Assembly (NCBI RefSeq): GCF_020497125.1
Contig: NC_059073.1
Span: forward strand, 16,451,225-16,515,224
Length of the DNA: 64,000 nucleotides
Origin: Mauremys mutica
Taxonomy: Eukaryota > Chordata > Testudines > Geoemydidae
Reading direction: 5' to 3'
The position numbers and the translations under genes are program-made. Below the pieces are notes generated by a model. The model was given only the letters and a program-made list of their open reading frames with translations, was not told the DNA's origin and did not search any database. This document shows positions 45,669-57,695 of this stretch, one piece after another. Each line of letters begins with the position of its first letter. Within the stretch, counting starts at the first letter, position 1.

Positions 45669-46548
45669 ATTATAACAACAATAAGTATTCTGCTTTAGGG
45701 GATGAAGCAGATGAGAGCAAGCCATAGACAATCTTGATCCAACTAATGACCAAGAAATGAGTGATAGGGAGCCACTTAAAGAAAGGAAGAACTGATAGTA
45801 ACTTGTAGATGAGAAATCTGAGCTGAGGCGTGAGGAGCCCAGTCATTGTAATGGGAATTCACAAAACAATTCTCTGTTTCTGTGTTCAATATTGTTTTAT
45901 CCTGAACATTTTGCCAGTAGGAGGAAGCCCTTTTCCTTGATAGCAACATTGCACACAATTGGCCCAAGTGAGTATGCTGAAGGGAGAATTGTTCACCTAA
46001 CACTGGAAGTTCAAGTTTTAGCTGTCAGAAGAAAAATCGATGCCAGGCCAGACTTTTGCTCCGTCAAAGTGAAAGTCCCTTCTTGTGTTGCAACATGCAA
46101 GGTAGTAATAATGACTAGTTTAGAAAGAATACAGCCCTGGGCACTAAATAGCACAGAACAAATACATTGCCACTCTGTCTCTAGAGACTAGTTGAGCTCA
46201 TAAGTAACCTAGTTTTGTTATTATTAGATTCAGACTTTAACAGAGGCCTTAATGTCATACCACTTTTACAGTAAACTGATGCTTTTTTTTTTAAAGCCAG
46301 CTTTAGATATCTGGCAAATCACATCTGTGGTCCTTAGTTTAAGGGATCATTCTAACTACAGCAAGCTGACCATACTCCCTGCTCTGACCTCAGAGAACTC
46401 TAAATGAGGGGGAATCACTTACTGCTTTTAGTCAATTTCTATGCAAGATACGGTTAAAGCAAAGTATGTGGTACTTTTGAAGCTCCCAATGGAATCTATG
46501 GGTGCTCAGCACCCCTAAAAATCAGACCTTGGGTTTAGGTGACTGTAA
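45669..46548. other. Unassigned non-coding sequence
   Basis: No element recognised; a tgctcagcacccctaaaaat motif near 46503 recurs near 50425. Confidence 0.35.
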
Positions 46549-46675
46549 CAACTTTTATTGTGCCAACTTCTGTTGGTGAGAGAGACAAGCTCTTATCAAC
46601 AGAAGTTGGTGCAAGTTGGTTTGTTTCTCTAATACCGTGGGACCCATATGGCTACAACTGCACTGCATATAATGA
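46549..46675. mobile_element. Relic of a second Penelope-like end family
   Basis: Contains tgccaacttctgttggtgag and gagacaagctcttatcaaca, then the inverted acagaagttggtgcaagttg, followed by tctctaataccgtgggaccc and atggctacaactgcactgca. Same motifs as 60153-60357. The PLE link is by analogy with foldback ends, not by a coding remnant. Confidence 0.5.
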
Positions 46676-46684
46676 CTTTAGGCA

Positions 46685-46836
46685 CCCAAGTTTGAAAGTT
46701 TGGGCTTTGATTTCTCTGTGTAATTGTCTCATCTGTGAAAGGGAGTAATTATATTTACCCACTTTTGTAATGTGCTTTAATAACATTGGATGGAAAACTC
46801 TAAGTGGAAAGAATAATAATTATTATTATTATTTAA
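46685..46836 (+). mobile_element. MIR-like SINE 3' part, sense
   Basis: tgtctcatctgtgaaaggga, then aatgtgctttaataacattg and gaaaactctaagtgg, ending in an interrupted ATT run at 46814-46835. Confidence 0.55.
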
Positions 46837-47785
46837 TTCTAGTAGGCATTTTGCCTTAGTAAAGAGTTTGGGATTGGCTTCCAAGTATGCATATCGTTGT
46901 ATAGTTTCATACCATGTACTATACAAGACACTCGTGTACATGTCAATTGTATTCTGCATTCCTGCACAGTACATTTGGACACGTAGATGTAAAAGTAAAG
47001 TGTGTGTTCCTCCAAACGAGTTAGTATTCCCGCTCTTCAGGGTGAGTGCCTCTGCATTTCATTCTTTTATAGCATTGCTAGCTCTCTAACATCAGTCTCC
47101 ATATGCTAGGGAGGGACATGCTGAGTGCTCGCGCTTGCAGTTGTGGCAGGTGCACAGCTCTCACAAAAGAAAATAACTGATCGAAAAAGGAAATATGAAG
47201 CCTTTTGTGGCAGGAGAAAATCGAGGACACAGAGAAGCAGATGACTCAGTGGTGACAAATTCAGCCCTGTCTTAAAATCTGTCACTCCATCAAGAACAAT
47301 CCCTCACAAACCCAGTGCAAAACTTCTAATCACAGGGGGACCTTTCAGTGGTGATGGGAATGTAATGAAGTATCTGCTGTGTTGAACGTACTGTGAGATA
47401 AAGCTAGAGCTAAAAAGAAAATGTGCAGGGAGATGCTAAAAACCATCTAGCAATAAGCACAGTGCAAAACTAACTACTGGCTCATAGAATGTAAAACAAA
47501 CACCTCAGCTTACCTGTGCCACTACCTAGAAGAACTAGGACTTTAGATTCTATTACATTCAGCAGGAGGATATTTTAATGGACTAATTACACATATTAGC
47601 CACTAGATCTACAGTAGGCCTCAGACCTATTGTACTGTGGGGGGCTGGCTGGCTCTCATTTATACCACTAGTATAAAACCAGATTACTACAAAGCGGCCT
47701 TAGGGTAAATGTGAAAGAAGGCCTAATTTTTGTGGCTCAGGCTCATGACTACTTTCCATTTACACTACTCAAAAGCAAGAGTAAC
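46837..47785. other. Unassigned non-coding sequence
   Basis: No recognised repeat or exon. Confidence 0.35.
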
Positions 47786-47912
47786 TCTGCTGTAAGCTCT
47801 TTGAGGCAGGGACCATCAATTTCGTTCTATGTTTGTGCAGCACCTAGCGTAAGCAGAACCTAGTCTATGACTGGGGGTCCTAGGAATTAAAGTAATACCA
47901 ATAATAAATAGC
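47786..47912 (+). mobile_element. MIR-like SINE tail, sense
   Basis: gtaagctctttgaggcaggg, atgtttgtgcagcacctagc, gactgggggtcctaggaatt, then accaataataaat. Clean match to the long tail of the 30490 copy. Confidence 0.75.
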
Positions 47913-48694
47913 AGCACAACCAGGCACTCAGTGCTTCCATTTAAGACTATTTCAATAACCTGGCTTACAGCATCCACCACACTACAGAATATATGTCCAT
48001 ACACTGGCATACAGTTTAATACTGCAAAATAACAGAGCTTGTGGCAATGTAGGACCTTTTCCACCCACCATCTTGCATTTGATTTTTTTTTCATTTTGGT
48101 ATTAATTTATCTAAGGGAAGGAAGCAAAAGGCGAAATAAAATATACTACTCCTGTGTCTATATGTATCAGACTAGGTTACCCAGCACTTAACTGGTGATT
48201 TATTCAAGACACAGTCCAGACAGGTGCCATGAAGTTGCAATAGGAAAAACAAGAAGGCAGCCTCAGACTGGTGAGAGACATAATGACTAAGAAAGGGAAA
48301 CTTCAGAACTGTATTGAGAAGGAATGATATCAGAGTTAGATCAGCCGCTGGAAAGTTATCAGTCATGACTGGTACTTACTGTGCTTGACAGATACTCAAT
48401 GTTTTGATTTACTTTGGTAATATTACAGAAGGAATCCTTTTGCAAATATGGCCTCTCCTTCCATTTACAATGACCCAGATTATCCAGATATGCTCATCTG
48501 ACACTGATGAGCCAACATATTCCAATTGCGTCCTAGACAGAAAAATTCTTTCCTTCAGCACTACACAAGGAATGACACATTTCCTCGTGCCTTCATGGTT
48601 TTAAGATAAAAAGTGTAAATTCAAAAAGGGGATGTGCAAAACCAGTTTTGTAAAACTGTGAAACACCCCAGCCTGTCTGTTTTAGTACCCCATT
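47913..48694. other. Unassigned non-coding sequence
   Basis: No recognised element. Confidence 0.35.
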
Positions 48695-48900
48695 ACCATG
48701 TATCTAAGAGCCTTGCAATCTTTAACCATATTTCTCCTCACAATGCACCTATGAGGTAGGGAAGTGCTATTATCCCCATTGCTCAGATGAGGAACTGAGA
48801 GGCCAAGTGACTTGCTCAAGGACACACAGGGAGTCAGTGTCAGAGTAGTGAACTGGACCTTGGTCTCCCAAGTTCCAGACTAACAACCTAGCCACTGATT
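48695..48900 (-). mobile_element. MIR-like SINE, antisense
   Basis: cacctatgaggtagggaagt, gctattatccccattgctca, aggccaagtgacttgctcaa, ggacacacagggagtcagtg, and the head region ending caacctagccactga. Confidence 0.85.
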
Positions 48901-48939
48901 TTATTTCCTATAGGAATAACTGAATCTAGTTGTTATAGG

Positions 48940-49105
48940 GGCAAAGCTATGGGTGATGAAGGGAATCTTACCATTTTAAAATCTAGATTGGATGCTTTTC
49001 TAAAAGATCTGCTCTAGGAATTATTCTGAGGACATTCTCTGGCCTGTGTGATACAGGAGGTCAGACTAGAGGATCACAATGGTCCCTTCCGGCCTTGGGA
49101 TCTAT
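48940..49105 (+). mobile_element. CR1 LINE 3' end, sense
   Basis: attggatgcttttctaaaag, ggaattattctgaggacatt, ggcctgtgtgatacaggagg, tcagactagaggatcacaat, ggtcccttccggccttggga. This is the subfamily whose antisense copy lies at 33537. Confidence 0.85.
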
Positions 49106-49652
49106 GAAACTGAGTGGTGTCACACACCGTCCATCACAGTTTTGTTGCCACATCAGTGAGTATGTTGACCCAGAGAAACTCTCCAGTCCCAGAGGAAAAT
49201 GAAGTGTACATTTCAAAATTTGGCAGAAATCTAGGTTTGCTGGGCTCTGTGGAATCACTATCCTGAAAAAATGGATCAGGATCCTTCTTGTCTGACCCCT
49301 ACTCTACTCCACAAAGTCTATCTGTGCTGACTAGAGATGGGCAACATTTTTTCATCTGAAACTTCTCTTCAGCTAAAAATGCAGATTTGGGTTGACACCT
49401 TCAGCTGCCTCCTTAAACTCTCCCCAACTAGGATGCCCATCTGCTCTCTTTGCTCGGGGGTCACACTGACTTTTAAAAAAAACCCATCTAGATGAATAGT
49501 GCCTTCCCTTAGTCAATCCTGTCTGTCTCTTCCCCCACCCCCGCCCCCGCTCAGATGTGTGTAGAGGGGTCCTCACTCTATGTACTGTCTATTTTAAGGG
49601 TAGGACAAGTTGCAGAGCAGCCAATGAGGGCCTACTGCTTGAGCATAACTAA
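49106..49652. other. Unassigned non-coding sequence
   Basis: C-rich patch near 49530. No named element. Confidence 0.35.
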
Positions 49653-49982
49653 GGCTAAGATTTTGTCATGGTTATTTTTAGCAAAAGTCACGGACAGGTC
49701 ATGGGCACTAAACAAAAGTTCACGGAAGCCGTGAACTGTCCGTGACTTTTGCTGCTGCAGCTCCATGGTTTCTCCTGCCACAATGGTGCCTGGGAACTGC
49801 AGGATTCTCTCCCCGTGAGGCTGTCGCTGGAACCCTGAGGAGGCTGTCACCTGTCACTGGAACCCTGCGGGAGCCTCACTGGCTGCCAGCTCCAGCCCCT
49901 GGTCCCCAGGGCTGCAGCAGAAAATATCACAGAGGTCTCTAGAAGTCACAGATTCCGTGACTTCCGTGACATAAATGCAGAC
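49653..49982. mobile_element. TIR element, GGCTAAG family, copy 2
   Basis: Starts ggctaagattttgtcatgg; the right end, tgacataaatgcagac, is its decayed inverted copy. Near the left end is a strong internal hairpin in which agttcacggaagccgtgaac is the loop region and gtcacggac pairs with gtccgtgac. Shares its interior with 24825-25364 but lacks the insertion there. Confidence 0.6.
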
Positions 49983-51539
49983 TTAATCATACCTCATGGC
50001 TTCTGACAAGACTAATTTTTTCAGCTCATGGAGCAACTCTTGAGCACCTCAGGACACTGCTGAAAAGGCTATTTGAGTAGTCACCTGACAGACCATTCTT
50101 AGAGCCACGCCCTTGAAATGCTCAAGTCACTAGTTCCTCAGACAACTTGCCACATCCAAACACCAGCTTGGTAAATTCCCTGGGCCTCCCAACTCCAACA
50201 TGAGCCTTTAGATGAGAGCCCAAGTTCACTTGACCAGGATCTCAAAAGAGGTGGCCTTAATCTCTTTGTACCTCAGCTACTCATCTTCATTTGAGGGGCA
50301 GAAATACTTCCCCAGATTGGCAGTGTGTTTGAGACGTACAAATGAAAAACGTCTTGTGGGTCTGATTTTCAGAAGTGCTGACAATCCGCAGCTCCTGCTA
50401 AGATCGACTGGAATGATGGGTGCCCAGCACTTCTAAAAATCAAGCCCAGTCAAGGAAGAGTTTTGTTGTTAAATTTTTAATTTTCTACAAGTGTCCACAG
50501 GTGGCTGTTAGTTGTCTGACCCACCAGGGGGTTCTTTCTTACTTAGATAATAACATCCACGATGTAGTACCAAACATCATTCTTCTTCATATGAGTGTTG
50601 CATTAATAAAATGGGGGTATCTTTGGAGCTTTTATGAGATACCACATGCTATCTCCATCTCAGTCAATGGAGCTACCATGCTACCTGCATTTGTTTCAGG
50701 TGAAGTCATGTCTCTGCCTCATAGTACTATTTTTTAGATTTTCATAATTTATACTGTATTCTCAATTAAGCTTTATGGTAAACAGCTGTAGCTAAATCCC
50801 ATTTGTTCATATTTCATATTCTGTCATCATTTTAGAGAAAAAAGCTGCTGTTGAGTGTTGACAGTAACAGTAATAAAACGAGATGAGATTCATACTGTAT
50901 ATAACAGTACCTTTTATTCTGATCTCTAGCACTGTGTCATATGCACACTGGAGGAAAGCAGTATGAGAGGAGAGTTCAGGCTGGAAAGGAACATTTGAGG
51001 AAGACTTTAAAAAAAACAACCAACAGATATCAAATGAAAGGAAATAACCCCTGAAATTGCTTTTGCATTATCACAGGAAATGTCAAACCTAAGTTATAAT
51101 AGTAAAAATGTTTTGGTTAAGGCTGCTCAAAAAGTTGCCATGAAAAAACTGGTTTTTGACAGAAAAATGGGGTTTCACCTATATTTCACCCCCCCTCCCC
51201 AGGTAACTTCCTTTCTGCAGAAACGCCACCTTTATTTTTGCCAAAATGCAAACTATTTTAATTCAGATATTCCACCATGGAATCTAGTTGGAGTTGTAGT
51301 TAGATTACCTCATATCTTCAGACAACATCTCACATGGTGCACCATGGTCATGGGTTTCCTTTAGTGCATTACTTCCCTCCACCAAGAGGGGAGCCTGTAA
51401 TGCATCATAGGAGATGTAGCCTGACTTGGGAGACCTGTCAAAGAGGTGAATGGGAGCATGAGACACCATGGTGCCATTTCCTAATCTAACCACAGGTATT
51501 TCATTTTTTGGCCAAAATAGTTCATTTTTTGATTTTTTG
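49983..51539. other. Unassigned non-coding sequence
   Basis: Foldback-like motif at 50358-50440 (tgattttcagaagtgctgac... cagcacttctaaaaatcaag). AT-rich patch near 51100-51200. No gene. Confidence 0.35.
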
Positions 51540-51550
51540 CTAAAAAGTCA

Positions 51551-52191
51551 CAGAGTGGCAGCCGTGTTACTCTGTATCAGCAAAAAGAACAAGGCGTCCT
51601 TGTGTCACCTTAGAGACTAACAAATTTATTTGAGCTTAAGCTTTTGTGAGTAAAAACCCACTTCATCGGATGCATGCAGTGAAAAATACAATAGGAAGAT
51701 ATATATACACAGAGGACATGAAAAAATGGGTGTTACCATACTAACTACAATGAGAGTAATCAGTTAAGGTGGGCTATTATCAGCAGGAGAAAAAAAATTG
51801 TAGTGATAATCAGGATGGCCCATTTCCAACAGTTGACAAGAAGGTGTGAGTAACAGTAGGGGGAAAATTAGCGTGGGGAAATAGGTTTTACTTTGTGTAG
51901 TGACCTAGCCTCTCCCAGTCTTTATTCAAGCCTAACTTAATGGTGTCCAGTTTGCAAATTAATTCCAATTCTGAAGTTTCTCATTGAAGTTTTTTTTGGC
52001 TGGAGTATTGCGACTTCGAAGTCTGTAATCGAGTGGCAACACCCTTTTTTTCATGTTGTCTGTGTATATATATCTTCATACTGTATTTTCCACTGCATGC
52101 ATCCGGTGAAGTGGGTTTTAGCCCACGAAAGTTTATGCTCAGATACATTTGTTAGTCTCTAAGGTGCCACAAGTACTCCTTATTGTTTTTA
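51551..52191 (-). mobile_element. Penelope-like element with GIY-YIG remnant (TSD 11 bp)
   Basis: Two inverted arms bracket the element: left 51551-51680 (gcagccgtgttactctgtat... atcggatgcatgca) and right about 52094-52190 (gcatgcatccggtgaagtgg... gtctctaaggtgccacaagt). Between them the minus strand at about 51915-52045 reads, with frame breaks, HSITDFEVAIL and ELICKLDTIKLGLN. These are blocks I associate with the C-terminal part of the GIY-YIG endonuclease domain of Penelope-like retroelements. The catalytic GIY-YIG residues and the reverse transcriptase are absent. Identical 11-mers ctaaaaagtca at 51540-51550 and 52192-52202 flank it. Dead, 5'-truncated copy. Confidence 0.8.
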
Positions 52192-52202
52192 CTAAAAAGT
52201 CA

Positions 52203-54229
52203 AAATCTGGGGGGAGGAGGGGTGGTAATTCTGACCAACTCTCATTTTGGTTAATCGGTTCAAAGCAAAGCAAAACCTAGATTTTCACAATGAGTTAGGT
52301 TTATTACTTTATTGCTGAATCATGCTGACATACCTCATCAGTTGCATCTTTGGGAACTGACCATTGGGCATATTTACCGCTAATAGTCAAAGATGAATTA
52401 ATTGCCAAAATTAGGCTAGCCCATCATACCATCCCCTCCATAAACGTATCAAGCTTAGTCCTGAAGCCAGATATGTCTTTTGCCCCCACTACTGGTTACC
52501 TATTAAAAGCAGGTAATGATAAGTGCTTCCCATATACAATTTGTGAGACACATCATTCTTCTTATTCAGACCTATAACAGAAGCATGATGATACATGCTC
52601 AGCTTCAGCTTGTTCCCAAGAGCAACAATATCCTCTGGCCCCTGTGGTCTGGCCCTGACTTCAGGTCACATGGTGTTGCACAAGAGAGCAGCATGAGACA
52701 CCACTGTATGCAGAACTGATGCCTTTTCGCTACCCCTGCTTCAGAGACCCTTTCTTAAGCATAGTCTCCCTGAGAACATTCAGCCCATTTAGAGCAATAG
52801 CTGCTACTTGCAGGCTTTAATCATTCATGAGGGACCATTATCTTAAGGTATAATTAATTATGAACTATGCAATTACTTGAGTGGGTCATTGGAATTTCAG
52901 AATGCAGGGCCTGATTCAGCAACTCTCACCTCTGTGATTAGTTCCTACGCATATGATTAAAACTCACAAGATCCTTCTCCTAGTTGGGATCAATACATAG
53001 TAATTTAATACAATGGTCCTAGAGTCCTATTTATCTTATGGAAGTATATGAACATTGGAGTAAACTGTAGGCATTGGTTATTGGCAGATCATTTAAACAG
53101 GGGTGTCAAACTCAATCTGTGAAGATGGCCAAATTGCAATCTTTAACTGTGGACCATAGTCTAGGTCTTCATACACTATCCTGTAGCCACAAAGGGCACC
53201 TCAATGTTAACCAATAGAGCTTTGAGCAAAGTCTTGGTTTAATTAAAATAGGGGGGGGAGAGGAGAGATCTATATTTTTCTACTAAAAAGTTTTGGTTTT
53301 CTTCCAGAAAGTGTTTAACCAATTCAAAATGATTGTCTGTTGTTGTTTCAAAACAATATTTTGACTTAAATTCCCATTTAGTTTCATGTTTTTAAATTTA
53401 AAAGATTTGTTTTGTTTTGAAATGTTAATTAGAAATGAAAAGTTTACATGAACTATTTTGAAAATAATCTTGGTCAATCTACCATTTCCACAATAATTTT
53501 AAATGAAAAAAACACATATTACAGACACTGGTAGTGTTGCCTATTGTTAAGGCTGCCTGATATTTCTCATTATAAGAACCTGGTTTCAGTTGCTTATAAC
53601 TTTGCCAGACATCAACCATTTGGTTGGAATTTTCCATGCCAGGTGTGTCTGCCTCAAATGAGTTATTTTTTTAGTCAAAAGAGTTCATCTGTTTCTATGA
53701 TCGGGGCTAGGGAAAAAACACACAGTTTCATCCACATTAAAAAATTCTGGTGACCTTTCTTTTAAAAAGTTCTAGAAGCCCATGCTTTAGAGGAAGAATG
53801 CGAAATTTGTCACGGGGAGAGGGAAAAGAAGGGAGTGGCCTTTTGCCATTCCCATGAAAAATGGCCCAAATGTGGCCAATTTATAAGCTTTTGGGAAAAA
53901 ATCGCAGTTTGCACATGCTCAGTAGAGAATTCTTTGATTTGCAGAAGGTAAATCTCTGAAGAGACTGGTCTCACTGAATATGCTTGAGCCTCTCCCAGCT
54001 CCTAGTGTTGACCAGACTGTGCATGTACCATCTGGACAGAGTAACTGAGTGTGCTCTAGGTCAGGGCTACAGAGGCAAAGAAGCTGGACTTCCCCTCTAA
54101 TGGCTGCTCCGAGACAGCGTGGTGCTGGACACCAGAAATGAGCACATTGAGTCTGTCTGTTGTGTGCTCTCAATGACCCTCTGCTGGCTCCCATGGAGCA
54201 TGGAGGAGGAAGGTGCCTGATTCCAAAGC
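52203..54229. other. Unassigned non-coding sequence
   Basis: AT-rich block at 53270-53520 (gttttgttttgaaatgttaa) akin to 35561. A caggggtgtcaaactca-like start near 53099 resembles a hAT end, but no partner was found. Confidence 0.35.
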
Positions 54230-54790
54230 AAAGTGGATAAAAGCTAGATTGGGTGGAAAGAAGTAACTTGAAACCAAGGGTCTGGTGATACTGGGACTGG
54301 AGGAGGAGGAGATTTGAGATTTGGAAATGGACTGGCACTTGCTTGACAAGGCAACTTGGAGTTGAGGCTGGGACTGGTTGGCCAAGGCGACTGGAACTGG
54401 GAGTGGTGAAAGAAACGGGAGACATTTGGGAGCCAGTTTGCAGGGAGGAGGGAATACTGAGATCATACAAGGACCTGAGTGAAGGGAATCTGGGAATGCT
54501 AGACAAAGAGATGGGACTAGGATCCAGTGAGGAGGTGGGAAATGAGGCTGTAGGAAGGGAAGACAGATCTGACAAGGAGCTGGGGTGTAGGGTAAGATCT
54601 GAGGCTGTCTGGGCAAGGAGACAGGGAAGACAGGGTGGGAGTAGATTGAAATTGGATGAGAAGCTCTGGAAGGGAGCCCTGGGCATGGGAGTTAGGTGGG
54701 GAGATGGGAATAGGAGAGAGATCAGATGAGGAGCTTGTAGGGGAAAACTGGGACAAGTGGGGAAAAGACATGTTGGAATAGATGAGACAG
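54230..54790. repeat. Purine-rich degenerate repeat block
   Basis: The + strand is rich in GGGA/GGAG with recurring gggactgg, gacaaggagctgggg and gggcaaggagacagggaa motifs at irregular spacing, a decayed minisatellite by eye. Its pyrimidine-rich complement makes the longest open frame in the window (293 codons, 53919-54800). That frame is Ser/Pro/Leu-rich with no domain and is a compositional artefact. Confidence 0.5.
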
Positions 54791-55195
54791 AAGGGGTCAT
54801 GTTTGGGGGGAATGGGCTGAAGATTGTATCCCCCTAGAGACACTCCTGTCCAGAGCCTGGAATGGAACTCAAGACTGCTGACTCTGACCATTCATCTTCT
54901 GTCAGCAAATTTCTGTAAAACCCATTAGCAAAGTGTGCATCTCACCACACTCTGTTGCTTGCTCACATAAAGGATGCCAATCTATTTTTGCTAGCAGTTA
55001 TTCCATTAGCTCAGGTGGCCGAACTTTGTGAAGTGTGAGGTTCTATGCTGATAAGCCAAGTGGGTGTCCATATAATGTCACATGATGGAATTTCCTTTTT
55101 GTCAGTTTCCTTTATTCAGAAACTAGGAAATTACACACACAAACTATGTTAAAAGAACATTAAGGTTGCAAAGTCAAGAATTCCAAAGTTAGGCA
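54791..55195. other. Unassigned non-coding sequence
   Basis: Mixed sequence continuing from the purine-rich block. No element named. Confidence 0.35.
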
Positions 55196-55203
55196 ATACC
55201 AGA

Positions 55204-55492
55204 CAGAGGAGGATTAGGGTTTTGTGGGGCCCTGGGCCACAGCAAGTGGGGGGCCCTCCCTATTCCATCCACCTGCAGTCCCCACCCCCCACTCCTCCCC
55301 AGCTTTTCTCCTCATTGCTCCTGCTGGGGAGCAGGGCTGGGGTGTGGGGGCTTCCCCCACTTCTCAACAGGAGCACCGGGTAGGTGAGTGGAATGGGTCA
55401 GGGCATGGGGGCATGCATTTTTTCCAAGGCCCCGCTATTGGCCAGGGACTCTGGGCACAGGCCCTGTTGGCCCAGTGACTAATCCACCACTG
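55204..55492. mobile_element. hAT-type element (TSD 7 of 8)
   Basis: Starts cagaggaggattag and ends ctaatccaccactg, inverted with 12 of 14 matches. Flanking 8-mers ataccaga (55196-55203) and atgccaga (55493-55500). The 289-bp GC-rich interior includes tggggccctgggccacagca. No transposase. Confidence 0.8.
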
Positions 55493-55500
55493 ATGCCAGA

Positions 55501-55924
55501 ATTAAAGTTGTCCATGCAACCTTAATTCAATCCCCTTCTGTGTCTGCATTATTTAATTACATGATCACACACTATTTTTTTTTCCACAGGACCCCTCTTT
55601 CTGCCTCTTTCTGTGCAAAGGCTGGACCTAGTCTGGGGATGAATCAAGGTTGTTTAGTAAAGGAAGTTCCCATGTGATACTTCACAAGTCACATAAACCA
55701 AACTTCTGACAGGTGATCACTAATCGTGTGTTCCTCATTTTCTGGGTGCCAGACTTGAAATCCTGGCATTTGATTTGCAGAAGTACTGAGCACTGACAGC
55801 TGCAACTGAAGTCAATGGAAGCTGTGTTTTGAACATACAAAGTTCTATACAATACTAATTACTCTGGAAAAATAAGGGTCTAGAGGTCTGAAATTAGGTC
55901 CCAAACATTAGTGAATATTTTTTC
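55501..55924. other. Unassigned non-coding sequence
   Basis: Contains a short foldback-type motif near 55780-55830 (gcagaagtactgagcactga). No gene. Confidence 0.35.
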
Positions 55925-56050
55925 CCTCCTCTCTGTTCCCCATCTGTAAAATGGGAATAATATCATACACCACCAGCCTCAATGGGGTGTTGTGAAGAGA
56001 AATTCATTAATACTTGTGAAAGACTCAGACGCTATAATGCTGAGTGCCAC
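55925..56050 (+). mobile_element. MIR-like SINE core to 3' end, sense
   Basis: tctgttccccatctgtaaaa, tgggaataatatcatacacc, gggtgttgtgaagagaaatt and gacgctataatgctgagtgc. Closest to the standard mammalian-type MIR core of all copies here. Confidence 0.75.
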
Positions 56051-56427
56051 GGGTAATCCCATAATCAAATGTTTTCTGTTTTCACAGAATGGTTTGAACA
56101 GTGCACAGTATAAAAGGTCTATTGCCACACATTAAACAACGAGGAGAAAACAACATATCAAATAGCTGCTCACTAAGTGATTGTTCTTCATTCTGTGCCC
56201 TGAATGAGGCAGGAGTCCTGTGGAAAATATAGTATGTGATTATTTAATTAAAGACTATATCATCAAGCAGACACATAAGGAGTGGGGTGGGGGTGAGTGA
56301 ATTAGGTTCACACAGGCCGGTGCTGCAAGGTGCTGAACGTTTTTGGGCGTTGAGAAGTGTCCTCAGTAACCATGATGCCAATGAGAGTTGAGGGTGCTCA
56401 GTTACGTGCAAGATGAGGCCTCATATC

Positions 56428-57695
56428 TAAGGATCCCAAAGCACTTTGCCAGCTTTAATTCACTGCAACATACTAACTTGAGATTAGATATTATTATCCC
56501 CGTTTTATAGATGATAGAGTGAGTGTGACCCAGGAAGCCCCTCAATGTCAACTGGCAGAGGGCATGATCACATCAGATCTGACACACACATAGCCCCAAC
56601 TCACTGTTTCTGAAAGATGTCATGTAAGGTGTCCTATGCAAACTGGTCACACATTGCTCATTAATATTGTTGCATCAACTATAGACAGGTGGTATGTAAA
56701 GAATTATAGGTGTGTGCGGGAAATGTGTTCCTAAAATGTATGTGGTAGGCAACTCCGGTTCAAGACAAAGGAATGTTGTTGTGGGGGTTTGTCAGTGTCT
56801 CCAGTGTAAATTAAACCAGATGAGACCAAAGACAATGAAAATGACATTTTCACGTAAGGTAAACAAAGCCAACAGGAAGCAAGCGGGGGAAGAGGTCCAC
56901 TGAACAGGGGATGGAGGCTGTGCAGAAGCCTTCCTGTCTCTTGAATCAGCATCAATTAACTTTGGGAAGATATAGGCAGAAGGAAAAAGCCATTTTGTGA
57001 TTCATCACCTATGGGATGAAGATGGAGCAGCACCCTTCGAGATCATGAGAAGCGGATCATTGTGCCTGAAAACCAAGAGTATTTGGAACTGACTATACGT
57101 GAGAAACCTGCTTAGACAAACATCATAATTTGCTGAAGTTAAATTTTAGTTCCTAGAAAATGTGTTTTATTTTGTTTTGATTGTAACCATATCTGCGTGT
57201 TCTACTCTTACTGATTATCACTTAAATATCTATTCTTTGTCAATAAACTGTCTCTTGTTTTATTACAAAACCATCTCAGTGCTGTGTATTAAACTGAAAA
57301 GTGAAGACCTCAGCTAAAGTAAGCAGCTGACATGTGCTCTGTCTCTTTGGAGGCAGAGAACTTACTAGCTTCTGTGAGTACCCAGTGAGAGGGCCTGGAG
57401 ATTGCAGAGAGAGGTCTCTGGGGAAATCAGGGACTGGAGCTCACAGATTGTTATCTGCAAGGCAGGGTTTGGACTGGCAGAGTCTTGAGAAGTTTGCTAG
57501 CAAGACAGACAAGCTGACTCCTAGCTTAGCAGCACCAAAGTTCAGTCTCACTGAGGCAGAGCAGTAACACAGCGGCTTGCAGCTCTGGGTGACCTGAGCA
57601 AGGCATCACACGAAGGCACAGAGAATTAAGTGTTTTACTCAAGTTCAGACAGCTAGTTTGTGGCAGAGCTAGGAAGAGACTCCAGAAATCCTCAT
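56428..57695 (-). mobile_element. MIR-like SINE, antisense, split by an LTR
   Basis: Left piece 56428-56518: gcactttgccagctttaatt and attattatccccgttttata. Right piece 57616-57695: gcacagagaattaagtgttt, tcaagttcagacagctagtt and tggcagagctaggaag. Joined, they are continuous antisense MIR, so the middle is an insertion. Confidence 0.75.
56524..57610 (+). mobile_element. Solo LTR inserted in MIR (1087 bp)
   Basis: Starts TGTGACCCAGG and ends AAGGCATCACA. Flanking 5-mers gtgag and cgaag differ, but MIR usually reads ctgag here, so both can be decayed copies of one target. A polyadenylation-type AATAAA lies at 57242-57247. The interior, with atgcaaactggtcacacatt and attgttgcatcaactataga, is of a turtle LTR style I recognise. 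No coding sequence retained. Ends are less certain than for LTRs with exact TSDs. Confidence 0.6.

Noticed and set aside
53099..53760. Possible hAT element starting caggggtgtcaaactca
   Set aside because: No inverted partner end and no 8-bp duplication could be found.
53919..54800. 293-codon minus-strand open frame, the longest in the window
   Set aside because: It is the complement of a purine-rich degenerate repeat. The product is Ser/Pro/Leu-rich without a domain, and long frames in the other reading frames overlap it.
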